A stretch of DNA of 64,000 nt. Origin: Buddleja alternifolia. Its lineage: Eukaryota; Streptophyta; Magnoliopsida; Lamiales; Scrophulariaceae. Made by a program: the position numbers and the translations under genes. The stretch's first letter is position 1, and each line of letters begins with the position of its first letter. The DNA lies in contig CM033402.1 in the NCBI GenBank assembly GCA_019426215.1, forward strand, positions 26,695,102 to 26,759,101, written 5' to 3'. A model generated the notes under the pieces. It was not told the origin of the DNA. It ran no database searches and saw nothing but the letters and a program-made list of their open reading frames with translations. Shown piece by piece: positions 22,861 to 33,576 of this stretch.

Positions 22861-23838
22861 CCTAGTATTAGTTCTCAAAGATGATGTGATGATCCTTTTT
22901 GCACCCTAATTCAACTTCTCTCAAATGGCTTAATTAGGCAAAATATCATGCATATGGTAGCTAAGCTTATGTAAGCATTCAAACAAGATTAAGACACAAA
23001 GTAACAATGGAATTAATATGAAAAACACAACTTATAACTCAAATATCATAATTTAGCCTCAACATGGCCTTAGTCTACAAATCTAGTTCATACTTGAATG
23101 TAAAAGAGAAAGACTTAAATAAAGATTCATATTCATAGACAAAGACGAATCTAATCTAAGAAAACTCCCTTATTTGTATTGACGAGTCTTGAACTTCAAT
23201 CTTGTTCTCTTCCCTGCTATCATGATTTCTTCACCTTCAAGGGTTCTTGAAAATATTCATAACTGACCAATCTATGACTAAAGACTAGTCTAACAACATT
23301 TCTCCAGGTCTAAAACAGATCTGATATATATAAGGGTGGAAGAGATGACTCCAACTTAAGCTAGAATTGGAAATTTTCAAAACTGCTGTTGCCAACCCAA
23401 CATTCGAAAGTTAAATTCTCCACGTTCATACGTTGACTTTCTTCTTTAAAGGTTGACTTTGACTGGCCAGGCGCTTGCCTTATCAATATTAGTCTAATAA
23501 TATGAGAACATGCTTATAACAAAATTTGATTAATTTATGCCAATGCATGTGACTTCATTGTTCTCTTCCATTGTTTCATGTTTTCATCATCTTGGTTACC
23601 CATCATTGTCTTGTTTTTATTGTTTTCATTATTTTGTTTTCATCATCTTGTTTGTGCATCGTTTTTAATTTATTTAAGTTGTCAATCATAATCCTTTAGT
23701 TAATTCTTGCTTATTTTAAACCACGAATCTAAAATACAAGTCTCTGTGGGATCGACAATCTGGACTTATTGTCCACTTTATTACTACACACGACTAGTCC
23801 ACTTGCTGTACAAACACATTATATTGTCCCGTATCAGG
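22861..23838. mobile_element. Rearranged gypsy LTR3 fragments in opposite orientations
   Basis: 22861 to about 23480 matches the minus-oriented LTR3 (compare 49900-50470: ttttgcacccyaa, gactttgactggcc). From about 23481 to 23838 the sequence matches the 3' part of the plus-oriented LTR3 (compare 63190-63560: attagtctaataatatgag, actagtccacttgc). The two halves meet near 23480, making an inverted chimera. No coding is seen. Confidence 0.7.
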
Positions 23839-25640
23839 CTGCTTCATATAGATATGTTCCTTGAGGTATCCATTTAGGAATGCGGTTTTCACATCCATCT
23901 GCTAGATCTCACAATCCAGGTATATGGCTATGGCAAGCAAAATCTTGATGGATTTGATCATGGCTACAGGCGAAAAGGTTTCCTCATAGTCAACGCCCTC
24001 CTTTTGACTATACCCTTTTGCCACGATCCTGGCCTTATCATCTTGACATCCGCCCAAATCTTTCTTTTTATATCCATTTACACCCTGTTGGTCTAACCCC
24101 TTTAGGAGGATCTGTAAAATTCTAGACTTGGTTCGAATACATCGAATCCATCTCTATTTTCATAGCTTTAAGTCAGTCTCCGAGTCTATATCCACCATTT
24201 CATGGTCAAAAGTAGAGGGATCATCTCCATGGTTTCCCTCTGTTACAGCATGAAGATCATGCTCTCCTTGTAGCAGATAATCATATCTCCCAAGCAGCTG
24301 AGATACTTTGTTTGACCAACATGATTGTGATTGTATATGGGTAGGTTCAGTTTCGGATTTCTTAAATAGTTTTCTCAGACGATGTTTCATTTTGTTCTTC
24401 CATGCCTGCACCCCCTTCTCAAATGAACTCTTCTTCGAGAAAGTATGGATATAAGGCAACAATGATCCCTTGATCATTGTGAAGGTAAAATAGGTATCCT
24501 ATTGAATCTTCTGGGAAACCAATGAAGCTACCCTTTAAAGACCTAGTCTCAAGTTTCTCTACCTTCATCATTATTATATGGGCTGGACAACCCCGTATCC
24601 TTATGTGTTTAAGACTAGGTGTCTTTGCACTATATCTCATAAGGAGTCTTTGGAATAGACTTAGAGGGAACTCTGTTTAACATATGAGCTACTGTGAGAA
24701 ATGTATGACCCCACTGTGATATGGGTAAATTCGTGTAACTGAGCATAGACCGAACCATGTACAAGTTCCATCTCTCAGCTACCCTATTAAGCTGTGGATT
24801 TGCTGGAGGAGTTAATTGTAAAACTATGTCTTGTTCAGTTAAGAACTCTCCAAACTTGACACTCACGTATTCACCACCTTGATCTAATCGAATAGTCTTG
24901 ATATATTTTTCGGTTTGGTTTTCAACCAAGACCTTAAATTCCTTGAACCATTCAATGGATTCGGACTTTTACTTTATTAAATACACTAGACTATACCTAG
25001 AATGATCGTCAGTGAATGTGACGAAGTACTAAAAACACCAACGGGCCCTTTAACAGACATCGATGTGTGTTCAACTAAGAACTTTGCTGACCCTCTCAAA
25101 ATGCCCTATGAAGGGTGATAGAGTCATCTTGCCTTCTAGAAAAGATTCACAAGTAGGAAAAGGGTTCGACCTTAATGGGTTTATAAGCCCATTTTTCTCA
25201 AACTCGTAAATCTTGTGCTCACCGGCATAACCCAATTTTAGGTGTTAGATAAGTCTTTGGTTTATCTCCAACATACCACGTTTCTTAGTTATACTATTTA
25301 CAATGTATTATTTTGGACATTAATGTAATACAAACCATTTATTACAGATACAGAGCCAACACATTTATTTCTAAAATAAATATCGCAACAATTATTCAAA
25401 AAACAGAAATCATAACCATTTTTAACCAAAACAGAAACCCTTTAACAAAATTAGGCAATCATCTAAATAAACTATATGTCCAGACATTAATGTAAAAGAA
25501 GTGGATCCAATATGAGTTGCACCTACACGATATCCACTGCTAACCTTGATCAGCACTTCTCGCCCTTCCAGCTTTCTACTTCTTTCTAGGTCCTGGTTCA
25601 AAACATAAATGTGAGCACTAGCTCCAGAATTTAGAAATCA
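23839..25640 (-). pseudogene. Copia protease-integrase-RT of element C, truncated
   Basis: Minus-strand order: protease start near 25635 (LNSGASAHIYVLNQDL), where the catalytic Asp of DSG is replaced by Asn; GAG-pre-integrase (25500-25100, decayed); integrase C-terminal half 24929-24630 with IRLDQGGEY and PQLNRVAERWN (second Asp and catalytic Glu of D-D-E visible); linker 24640-24160; and the RT start with [24 protein letters not shown] and MDVKTAFLNGYLKEHIYMK. It is cut at 23838, so the YVDD block, RNase H and 3' LTR are absent. Several frameshifts are present. Confidence 0.8.
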
Positions 25641-26480
25641 AAAAGGCATAAAATATAGTAATAGAACAGTTTGTTTCCAAAATATTAAGTTCTATACCTG
25701 AATCAACTTCAGCCTTCAACTTGGGGCAATCACACTTCCAGTGACCAGCCTCTTTGCAGTAAAGGCATATGTCTGACTTTCTCGGGCCCTTGCCCTTGAA
25801 CCTTTGAATCTTGGATGGGTTTTCCTTTTTGATACAACCAGCCAATTTGGACACACCCAATGGCCCAACCACTGGAACACTGTATGTACCCCATTACCTT
25901 TGTGGATTGACCAGCTTGTCCAACAACACAGCCAATGATCTCTCATGTCATTCATATCAAAATTTGTAACAAAGCTAGAGAAGAATTAGGGGAGTGATTG
26001 AAGAATGAGATCAACTTGAAGATGAAAGTCCATGTTGTAATCTAAAGACCTCAATTTCTCCAAAAAGGATATCATCTTAAGGACGTGCCCCGACACATCT
26101 TCCCAATCTTTCATCTTCAAATTGAAGAGCTCCCTCGATATGAAATACTAGATGGTCCTACCGTGCTCTCCAAATAACTCTTCCAAATGAACCATGAGAG
26201 ATCTACCACTATCCATTATCTCATGGGAGCTTTGCAGCTCATTGCTCATAAAGCTCAACATATATCCCCGGACTTTTTGGTTTTCAGTGACCCAGTCCAT
26301 ATAAGAAATACGAACATTTTTGTCCTCATCAATCTTAGGAGCAGGAGGACGATCGAGTTCCAGTATATACCCTAGCAATTCATCATTGAAGACAATCCTC
26401 TAGTTTATGATCCAATCAACATAGTTTGGTCCAGTGAGGATATTATTTTCAAGCATTTCTTTGAGTGGGTTATTAAACAT
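25641..26480 (-). pseudogene. Copia gag of element C
   Basis: It starts at the ATG complementary to 26478-26480 and reads MFNNPLKEMLENNILTGPNY, the same opening as gag of element B. An in-frame TAG follows soon after (near 26402). 26378-26148 contains the UBN2-type core (SFMSNELQSSHEIMDSG, then LMVHLEELFGEHGRTI). The zinc knuckle CLYCKEAGHWKCDCPKLKA near 25780-25725 is complete. Frameshifts occur near 26148 and 25955-25872. Confidence 0.85.
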
Positions 26481-26673
26481 TTTGAGAGAGAGATTTAAAT
26501 TGCAGAAAATAAATAAGAATTAGGTTGTTATATTGTAAATACCAAGTAAAATAGGACTTTGATTTTAACTTGACTCCCACTACATTTTTCAATTTATTGT
26601 ACTTCCACTTCAATAATCGAAAACCTCGTTGGATAGGCTTCATAGTGAGTGATTGAGTTCTATAACAAATCTG

Positions 26674-26903
26674 GTGAGTTGCAACCCTATAACGATATAT
26701 GTCTCACTAATTTATCAAAGTGGCAATCCTGGCCAGCCTCGTCTAATAGGCGATTCAAACTCTATTTGGCTCATAGATCACGAGACTGCAACCCTTTAGC
26801 TATATATAGGTTGTGATCTATCTGAACTTGGACATATCAACTCCTATCAATCTAACAATTTAACTCCACCTTGAAATCCTTTAACGATGTATAGGGTGGA
26901 ATT
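26674..26903 (-). other. Three phased stem-loops with conserved loop (element C)
   Basis: Hairpin a, 26674-26707: GTGAG/CTCAC. Hairpin b, 26773-26821: ATAGATCAC/GTGATCTAT, nine perfect pairs. Hairpin c, 26862-26903: AACTCCACC with GGTGGAATT, pairing fully if one G-U pair is allowed. The plus-strand loops share (T)GCAACCCTATAACGATATA-like text; the sense strand is the same CGTTATAGGGTTGCAA-type loop as in element B. The stems differ between hairpins and from element B but remain complementary. Confidence 0.75.
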
Positions 26904-27687
26904 TGTTTCAACCGATGACATCTAATGTTCTTGAGAAATCCGAATGTGTATCTTAGTGCATAAACCCCACTAATTGGGAAGAAAATATGCATTTGATGCA
27001 CACTCTTCTTTCACCAAGATTGATGTAGAGAAAGGACATCCAATTCCCTTTTAAAATTTAGTGTTTATTAAATGGGAGAATTTTCGTGCTTGTGTTAAGT
27101 GTCATTTGAACATTAACCGATTTAGCGCGCAGACATGGATATAAACCAAAGCAGTAAAAGCCTAAAAATCTACCACGCATGAATTAAAGGATAAAATAAT
27201 GCATTACGTTTATGTTGGTATAATTGAAATCCAATTTTAACTATCCTGAGGATTCACCGATGATGACATTTACTAGTTTTATCTAATTTCCAAAATTGTT
27301 TGTTAAATCCTAATTTTAATTTTAAAATAAAAATAAATTAAATTTATTAATATTTCAAAATTAAAACTATCCTAGGTTGACTCACTAGTCAACCCATTGA
27401 TGGAGATGGGACGGGTCATTCTTGGTATGTTTTCTATTTTGGGTTAGATCCTATTAATCTGAGTAATCAACCATTTGACCCACCCAATTAATCAAGAGAA
27501 CACCCAAAATTAAAACATACCGAGTGTGACTTGTGTTTATCAATCTAAATATCATAGATGGTCCAACCATTCATGTCTATGGAGTGTATAAGTGTCCAAC
27601 ACATTGCCTCGCACGCCCAAACATCCAATTTGTCACGTTCAAACGTGTCGTGTAGAATTTATTCAAAATATTCTGTTTCCAACCCCC

Positions 27688-27822
27688 GAACGTGCTTTTA
27701 AGGACGTTCAGAAGTTGATGTATTCAATGTATGAACGTGCCTTTGAGGACGTTCAAACATTGGTGCTTCCAACATTTGAACGTGCCTCTGAGGACGTTCG
27801 AACGTTGGATGCAGAACCTTTT
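27688..27822. repeat. 45-bp tandem repeat, three copies
   Basis: Copies start at 27688, 27733 and 27778, each beginning gaacgtgc and containing gaggacgttc. The 45-bp unit is a multiple of three, so a plus-strand frame (27592-27933) shows a 15-residue repeat (ERAFxDVQ). Copy 3 contains the 12-bp palindrome ACGTTCGAACGT at 27794-27805. Similar ACGTTCGAACG text occurs in the LTR3 family. I read it as a minisatellite, not a gene. Confidence 0.8.
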
Positions 27823-28126
27823 AAAAAATTATGTGGTACTCGACGTCCGAACGTTGCACCATGTACGTTTGAACGTTGGGTTCTGACCTGTTCTGCGAGT
27901 TTTGAAAATCAGCAGCCTCCATTACTTTCATAGACTCCCTGAGTTCATTTTTGTTGAATCCGATCAACCCAAAGCATATCCAACATATAACAATATGTTA
28001 TAAACGTTATGCCATACATTAAAATCAAATTTTCAAAGAAACCCAATCATTAAAAATCAAATTTTCAATGGAAAACACCAACATAAACATAATCATCCAA
28101 AAAAACTCATAAATCCTCCTAGCGTT

Positions 28127-28139
28127 GGCTCTGATACCA
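28127..28139 (-). other. Primer binding site of element C, initiator tRNA-Met
   Basis: The plus strand reads ggctctgatacca. The sense strand TGGTATCAGAGCC lies one base from the LTR and is an exact match to the standard plant copia primer site. Confidence 0.9.
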
Positions 28140-28140
28140 C

Positions 28141-29828
28141 TGTTAGGATTCAAAGAGCTATGTGCAGCGTAAAGCAAACAGAGACGAATCCCAATCTGTG
28201 GACCACTCCGGGATTTATGAGTTTTATGCAAAACAAAGAAGAAAACGTGAAAAAAAAATTTTACTGTTCTTCTTTTGTTGGATGTTTCAATCATCGCGTA
28301 GTAGAAACACTAAGCTCTTGCCTCTAGATATCGCGCAGACAAAAGATTTGAAAAGCTCTTCTTCTTTTCTTCCTTGAAGAAGACGGCTAGTCAGAATGAG
28401 AGAGGTGAAGAGATTTTCCACGTGTTCTCTGTAGCGTTATTTTCCGAGTCTGACTGTCTAAGATGATCTTAGGGATTTTATTAAATCCCAAACCCATCTT
28501 TGACCTTACCACATGCCTATGGGATTGGCAATTGCGCTAAGCTGACTTTCAACTTAGTTCAATGTTTAATTAATCACCTAGCCAGACTAGATATCTAATT
28601 AAGCAATTAGATAATTAATCTAATTAATTATTTACCAATTAAACAATCATGTGATTAAATCTAATTAATTATTTTACATATTACTTTAATTTAATTAAAC
28701 TAATTAATTAAATAAAATTTAATTTAATTAATTAATCTAATCAATTAATTAACCCTTTAGATGTTATAATTTGTTTATCAAATAATGAATTACCAAAATA
28801 TCCTTTCAGAAAACAACTGAAACTTTTCCTTCTTTCATCCTTGGAAACGCGACTCTCTAGGTTCGTCTCAACTGACAATGGGAGGAAACCAAGGATGTGG
28901 GTGTCACCTAGCTAGTCCCGTGGACCTACATCGAAACCCAATTGAGAACGAAAAGATAAAAATCATTACGAACCTTTTCCAGTCATAAATACAATATGAG
29001 CATAAGCCCTTCACTATTATATCCAATCGAGTGAGAGTCATGGAAAGTGTCAAACTCACAGGACTCGACGTTAACCATAGTATTATGAAATTACTAAACT
29101 ACCATTCGTGTTCCACATGAGATAGTTTGTATGCTTTGGCTAAAGACTTGTCATTTCATATACTCATGGTCGCATAGGACATAAATTCATTTACTACTCG
29201 AGACAGTGAATTCCATCTTGGTAATTACTGAATAACTGCCACTTGCCCACTAATACTGTACTTACAGGTCGACCCCACCAATGGTGAATTGAACCTAACT
29301 ACTCTAATGACAAGTTCAGTGTCACAAGTACATTGTTCGTGATTCCTCAAGTCTAAGGCTCACACATACTATCATGATAGGAATCCTACCATTGACAGTC
29401 ACCAAGTAAATACCCATGTGGAAGGATTACGACGAGTCGTGTTCGAATATACCAATTCTGTTGATTTATCTATGTTATGAGCTCCCTCCATTGCACAGTG
29501 ATCCTCACTACTGCGTAGTGACTGACTAACACTCTTTGTCAAAGTTCATATCATACAAGTCCAGTTTTAATGCCCAATTAAGACCCTTTAACTTGCGATT
29601 TTAATTTATGTAATCTAACATTTCCAGTGTCCCTCTCCACATACCCAAGGAGTTGAAGGTTTCTCCAGATTACATTGGACTATTTGTTCAATACTTATTA
29701 ATGCCAAATAAGATTCATATGAACAAAATAGAAATGCCTTTTATTCCAAATAATATGTTTGTACAAAATAATATAAATAAATCTATACAATCTGATTCCT
29801 CATTGGCATATAGGGCATATACCTAACA
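28141..29828 (-). mobile_element. LTR2-family LTR, 5' LTR of element C
   Basis: The reverse ends are TGTTAGGATTC and CATATACCTAACA. It lies beside the primer site and matches 8297-9949 in reverse (gggtatttactt, gtcgaccccacc, aattaattaa-rich block near 28560-28750). The right flank begins gaaacttag. The matching left flank is lost because the 3' part of the element is truncated at 23838. Confidence 0.9.
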
Positions 29829-30022
29829 GAAACTTAGAATACTAAAACTTAGATTGTACAAGTATTCTAAGTTTTTACTTGCCCATTAAAAACTTCATAT
29901 TATTTGCGAACTAGTTAAGTAATCAAGATCAATCCCTTTAGTGCCTATATTATTATCACATAGGAAGTAGAGAGATTGCAATGAATATATGGACAAACAT
30001 TTTACACTGCTTACAGATGTTA
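29829..30022 (-). mobile_element. Left part of a diverged LTR that received the gypsy element
   Basis: The left flank of the gypsy insertion. Together with 37977-38091 it forms LTR-like sequence whose right part (aataagattcat, gacatctaagggtata, cctaaca) resembles the 5' end of reversed LTR2. The left part is too diverged to place with certainty. Confidence 0.4.
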
Positions 30023-30027
30023 ATAAG

Positions 30028-30493
30028 TGATGATGGTAAAAATCGTCAGACAGTGATTGTCACGTGATGAACCACGTGGAGTAAGGGAACCGATCTAACT
30101 CACGACAAACTAGGTTAAGGGTTGGTTAAGTTATAGACTGCACTCGGTTACTTCGAGCTGCCTACGTACCCAAGGTATGTGGGATCAAGTCAGTTCGTAG
30201 TTCTTTTGTGGGGTTACTCTCAATAGTTAGTGGATTTTTCTGAAGAGAGTAGATAATGAGCCTCTTACAGCTCCTCGAAGGTATTTATAGGGAGCTGGTA
30301 GTGGGCTCCAGGCCATGGGCCTAGATTAATTAACAACCTATCAGGGTTAGTTTCCTTAATATTATGGTCTCTCAAACTAATACTAACACCCAATGGTCTT
30401 TGGTGGGTCTTTCGTCCACAGTTGGCGACCTAACCCGACTTGGGGACATAAGTAATTACTATAATGCCCTTGAGTACTTTTTGGTGCACATCA
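30028..30493 (-). mobile_element. Gypsy 3' LTR
   Basis: Reverse-oriented LTR of 466 bp, nearly the same as 37465-37971 but about 40 bp shorter near the end (the right LTR has additional text around 37850-37900). The inverted TATA box aaggtatttataggg is near 30279-30293. Confidence 0.9.
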
Positions 30494-30513
30494 TAATGCC
30501 CCCCACTCCCTGG
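30494..30513 (-). other. Gypsy polypurine tract
   Basis: taatgccccccactccctgg on the plus strand. The sense strand has GGGAGTGGGGGGCATTA immediately before the 3' LTR, which fixes the minus orientation of the element. Confidence 0.85.
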
Positions 30514-30700
30514 TTTACCGGGTGGGATACCCAGGAGTGAATGTAATCTCGCTTGGTCGTGCCACCTAATTTTAATTTCTACAGGGCAATGGGTCTTAAA
30601 GGCCCCTCACCTATTTTTGTATAAGAATGGAGACGTAGTTGGCAATTAGCCACAACTCTCATTCACATCTCTACACTCACTAATTGCCCCGCGGTGAGAG

Positions 30701-30721
30701 CCGCGAGGCGTCGCCTCGCGG
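30701..30721. other. GC-rich perfect inverted repeat
   Basis: CCGCGAGGCG, a single T, then CGCCTCGCGG: a 10-bp perfect palindrome with a one-base centre, in a locally GC-rich island (30686-30735) within AT-rich DNA. It lies upstream of the antisense ORF, 3' of a TATA-like gtataaga at about 30620. Confidence 0.85.
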
Positions 30722-30853
30722 TGGCAGCTGCGTGACCTTTTGCTTTGGGTCCAGATCTATCTCGTTGATTGCCTTTTGAATATGTTCCTGAGATGTGTTC
30801 ACTTCTTAAGTGTGTGCTATCTTATTTAGATAACCTCTATTCAGAACTAGTTA

Positions 30854-32006
30854 TTGATGGAGCCCTTTATTTTCATAGGACTAGGGAGTCATTATCTCCC
30901 AAATACTGAGGATCCGGTCTCCAAAGATGGCTTTGCATTTGACTCAGGTGATTCCACTATCACTGAGGCTGAGATTGTAGTTCTATTCGAGGAGACAGCA
31001 ATGGAATTCGAATTGCTCTTGCCCGGTTCCGACCGCTAGGTTCTTGGAGGGCAATGTTAAAACCAAGGGTTATTGGAAGCTGAAGTTTTTTACTTTCCCC
31101 TCACCAACTTGGGTATATCAACGCCTTTGCGTTGGAACAGGAACCTAGATTCCCAACAAGTCAACCCCGCACAAAGGCAACTTAGAGTTGACTTTGGCAA
31201 GGCGGGCTTGTTTGATGATAGATTTTATGTTAATCAGTTCTATACTCCTGGTATATAGTGCTCTTTATTTCTTTACACCTTACGTTATAACTCTTTCATG
31301 TTATGTGGCATTGTATTTTCACATGCTAATGATTGATAGCCCTATTCTTTGTGCAGGCATGAGGATGCCCAAGGGCACTATACCCAAGGGTGCCAAGGCA
31401 ACTTCCACCATCCCCTGCACTTCCCAAGTTTCACATGGTCGTGGCAAGGGGGCTGATCAGTCAGATCCTTCATCTCTTGCCCCTTCGAGCATGCCCTGGG
31501 CTCTTTCCCCTTTGGATCCCGCCTCGTTGGAGTAGGTGCCATGCCCCCTCGATTTTGACTCCTTGATGGCAAATTTAGGCTCCAAGGGTCCTCAGGGCCC
31601 TAGACTGGGCGCTACTGCTAGCCCTCGGGGCACTGAGGTATTGGAGACAGGAGAAGACAACAATGCTATTGATCACTTTGCTCATTCATCTCCGAGGCAC
31701 ATCCGTGGGAAAGGGGTGGCACCAGACGGGGGGCGAGTTCCCTCTTATCCTTTACCTTCGCCGGGTCCTACAGCGAAGCGTTCTGGTGGTGATACTCCAG
31801 GGAGTTCTTGTTCCATTGGACTTGACACTAGCTTGTTTAACTCTGGGGCGAACTTAGACCCTAATGTTAATTCCTTTTGGGACACGACTGATCCCGTGAC
31901 GCCTTGGTCGATGATGAGGATGGTCATGACCAACTATGATGCAATTCGCTTGTCATCCCTTTCGGTCGAACATCTCGACAAGGATATTTTCACCAGTGCT
32001 GGTCGG
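30854..32006 (+). pseudogene. Antisense ORF of the gypsy element, with a probable intron
   Basis: Plus-strand coding-like DNA opposite to the element's own gag. Exon 1, 30854 to 31250, begins MMEPFIFIGLGSHYLPN and stays in one frame despite stops at 31037-31039 and near 31052. A probable intron 31251-31356 has GT...AG ends (gtatat...tttgtgcag). Exon 2, 31357 to 32006, is in one frame with a TAG at 31533-31535 and ends at a good donor (cgg|gtaagt). It is rich in Pro, Ser and Gly. No family is recognised with certainty. Extra antisense ORFs between pol and the 3' LTR are known in Tat-type gypsy elements, and position and orientation fit this. Confidence 0.55.
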
Positions 32007-32230
32007 GTAAGTATTTACAAGTGTTATTATGAGGATGGGCGACACTGTTCACGATAACAACCCTCGGAGTAACGAGGTTTATTTAGTTAAATGGGCGACA
32101 TGGTTCATGATAGCGAAGGTCACCACTTATTATGGGCTTGGCTGACTCTTAGTTGTTCTTACGGGTGACAATGTTCATGTTACCAGCGGTCACCTGTTAA
32201 TGGGCATGGATACCTCTTAGTTTGTTCACA

Positions 32231-32487
32231 ATCTCAATCCATAGCCTTAATGGGAGTGGAGAGACCTTTTGTAGGTCCTCAACCTCTCTCGATATTATTG
32301 GAGGGATTATGGGGTATGATCTCAGTCCATAACCTTAATGGGAGTGGGGAGACCTTATATAGGTCCTCAACCTCTCTCGATATTATGGAGGGATTATGGG
32401 GCATGATCTCAATCCATAACCTTAATGGGAGTGGGGAGACGTTTTTAGGTCCTGAACCTCTCTCGATATTATGGAGGGATTATGGAG
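32231..32487. repeat. Tandem repeat, about 87 bp, three copies
   Basis: Copies start at 32231, 32319 and 32406. Each contains ccttaatgggagtgg, ctctctcgatatta and ggagggattatgg. Just upstream (32036-32200) a shorter gggcgacatggttcatg-type motif also recurs. The repeat lies after the antisense ORF, in a part of the gypsy element that has no sense coding. Confidence 0.9.
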
Positions 32488-33042
32488 TTGCCTATCCTCA
32501 GGCGAGTCATATACGGATCGGGGGATTTTAGCGGTGCCACCCATGTTGACCTTGAGTGGGGTCGCGTGTGATGTTTATAAGGCCTCCTGTGGGAGCTTGA
32601 TAGCACACAAGGGTTGTATTAATGTTTTTATTCTCCACTTAAGTGGATAGAGCAGTTGCTCGCTTATAGCTATTAGATAATTTAATAGCATAACAAGGGT
32701 GACACAAGCATCTAAATATATGCTTCGCCAGTGACCGACATTTATCAAGTGTCATCCACAATTACCATGGCAACTCCTAGAATAACAAAAATAAACTAAG
32801 TGTTGAAACCTTGTGATAGCCTCAGTTGGAGTCAGTGACTTTGAGGGCTTTGGTTTACTATTCGACCATGACTTGAAAATAACATTCAACATATGTAAGG
32901 GAGAAGGGTGCTAATAAGCACTTAACTAAATTATTCATTTGTCCATGCATGAAATAAAAGGGAAAAGGGGGTCCACGTAGGCACCTCAAAACAATGTCTG
33001 TGGGTGCACTTAGGCACCTCAATACGCAAAATAAAACTTGGC
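32488..33042. other. Non-coding gypsy internal region where pol would be expected
   Basis: Between the end of protease (33043) and the antisense region I find no RT, RNase H or integrase motif on either strand. The sequence is mixed and contains several stops in all frames. Confidence 0.6.
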
Positions 33043-33571
33043 TCATATCCAACATAATATTGTCTTAGAGTTGGATATGGAATAGATGGTCATTGATTGT
33101 TTACCTTCAGAAGCCACTGGGGGCTTAGTACTCTGTCGTTGCTGAATAGGGGGAGTGATTCCCGGGCTGTTCATACTTTTCATGAGATTTTTAGCTAACA
33201 AAGGGGCCACTGAGAGCGACCGCTGAGCTATCTTGGCTTTGACCCCCACGCTATTTTCCACCACTGAGATCACGTTGGTCGCCACTTGTTTCCCTTTATC
33301 CTCAGGGTCCTTGTCACTGTGCTTCCGTTTGGGTTTCTTCAGTGCGTTCACATAACATTTCCTCACCACCTTGATATCCTCAGCTGCTTCTCCCAATCCC
33401 TTGGAGGTGGGGAACTTAATCTTCATGTGGAAGGTTGAGATGACTACTTGGAATAAGTTCAAGCTCGGCCTCCCTAATATGACATTCTAGGTGGAGGGGG
33501 CTTTGACCACTAAGAACTTAACCATTTTATTTGAGCGTGTGGGATAGATGTCATGAGAGATGGGGGGAGAT
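33043..33571 (-). pseudogene. Gypsy aspartic protease region, C-terminal part
   Basis: Minus-strand reading from 33571: SPPISHDIYP, then FLVVKAPST, NVILGRPSLNLFQVV and FHMKIKFPTSKGLGE. This is the usual C-terminal half of the plant gypsy protease-like domain. An in-frame stop lies before NVILGRP. After 33330 the protein becomes basic and low complexity. The frame joins the segment right of the solo LTR at 35316. Confidence 0.75.
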
Positions 33572-33576
33572 ACTTC

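Larger units (their letters stand above)
26481..28126 (-). other. Element C leader
   Basis: A 1.6-kb untranslated region between the primer site and gag. It contains three stem-loops (26674-26903), long A/T runs near 27290-27370 and a 45-bp tandem repeat at 27688-27822. The leader of element B has the same length class and the same stem-loop zone. Confidence 0.7.

Noticed and set aside
27592..27933. 113-codon plus-strand frame with a 15-residue repeat as a gene
   Set aside because: The repeat is a 45-bp minisatellite inside a copia leader on the other strand; no promoter, no known domain.
31188..31572. Independent small genes on both strands near 31.2-31.6 kb
   Set aside because: The plus-strand pieces belong to one antisense coding region; the minus-strand frame is its shadow.
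32231..32487. CRISPR-like array
   Set aside because: Units are contiguous 87-bp tandem repeats without unique spacers, in a eukaryotic retrotransposon.
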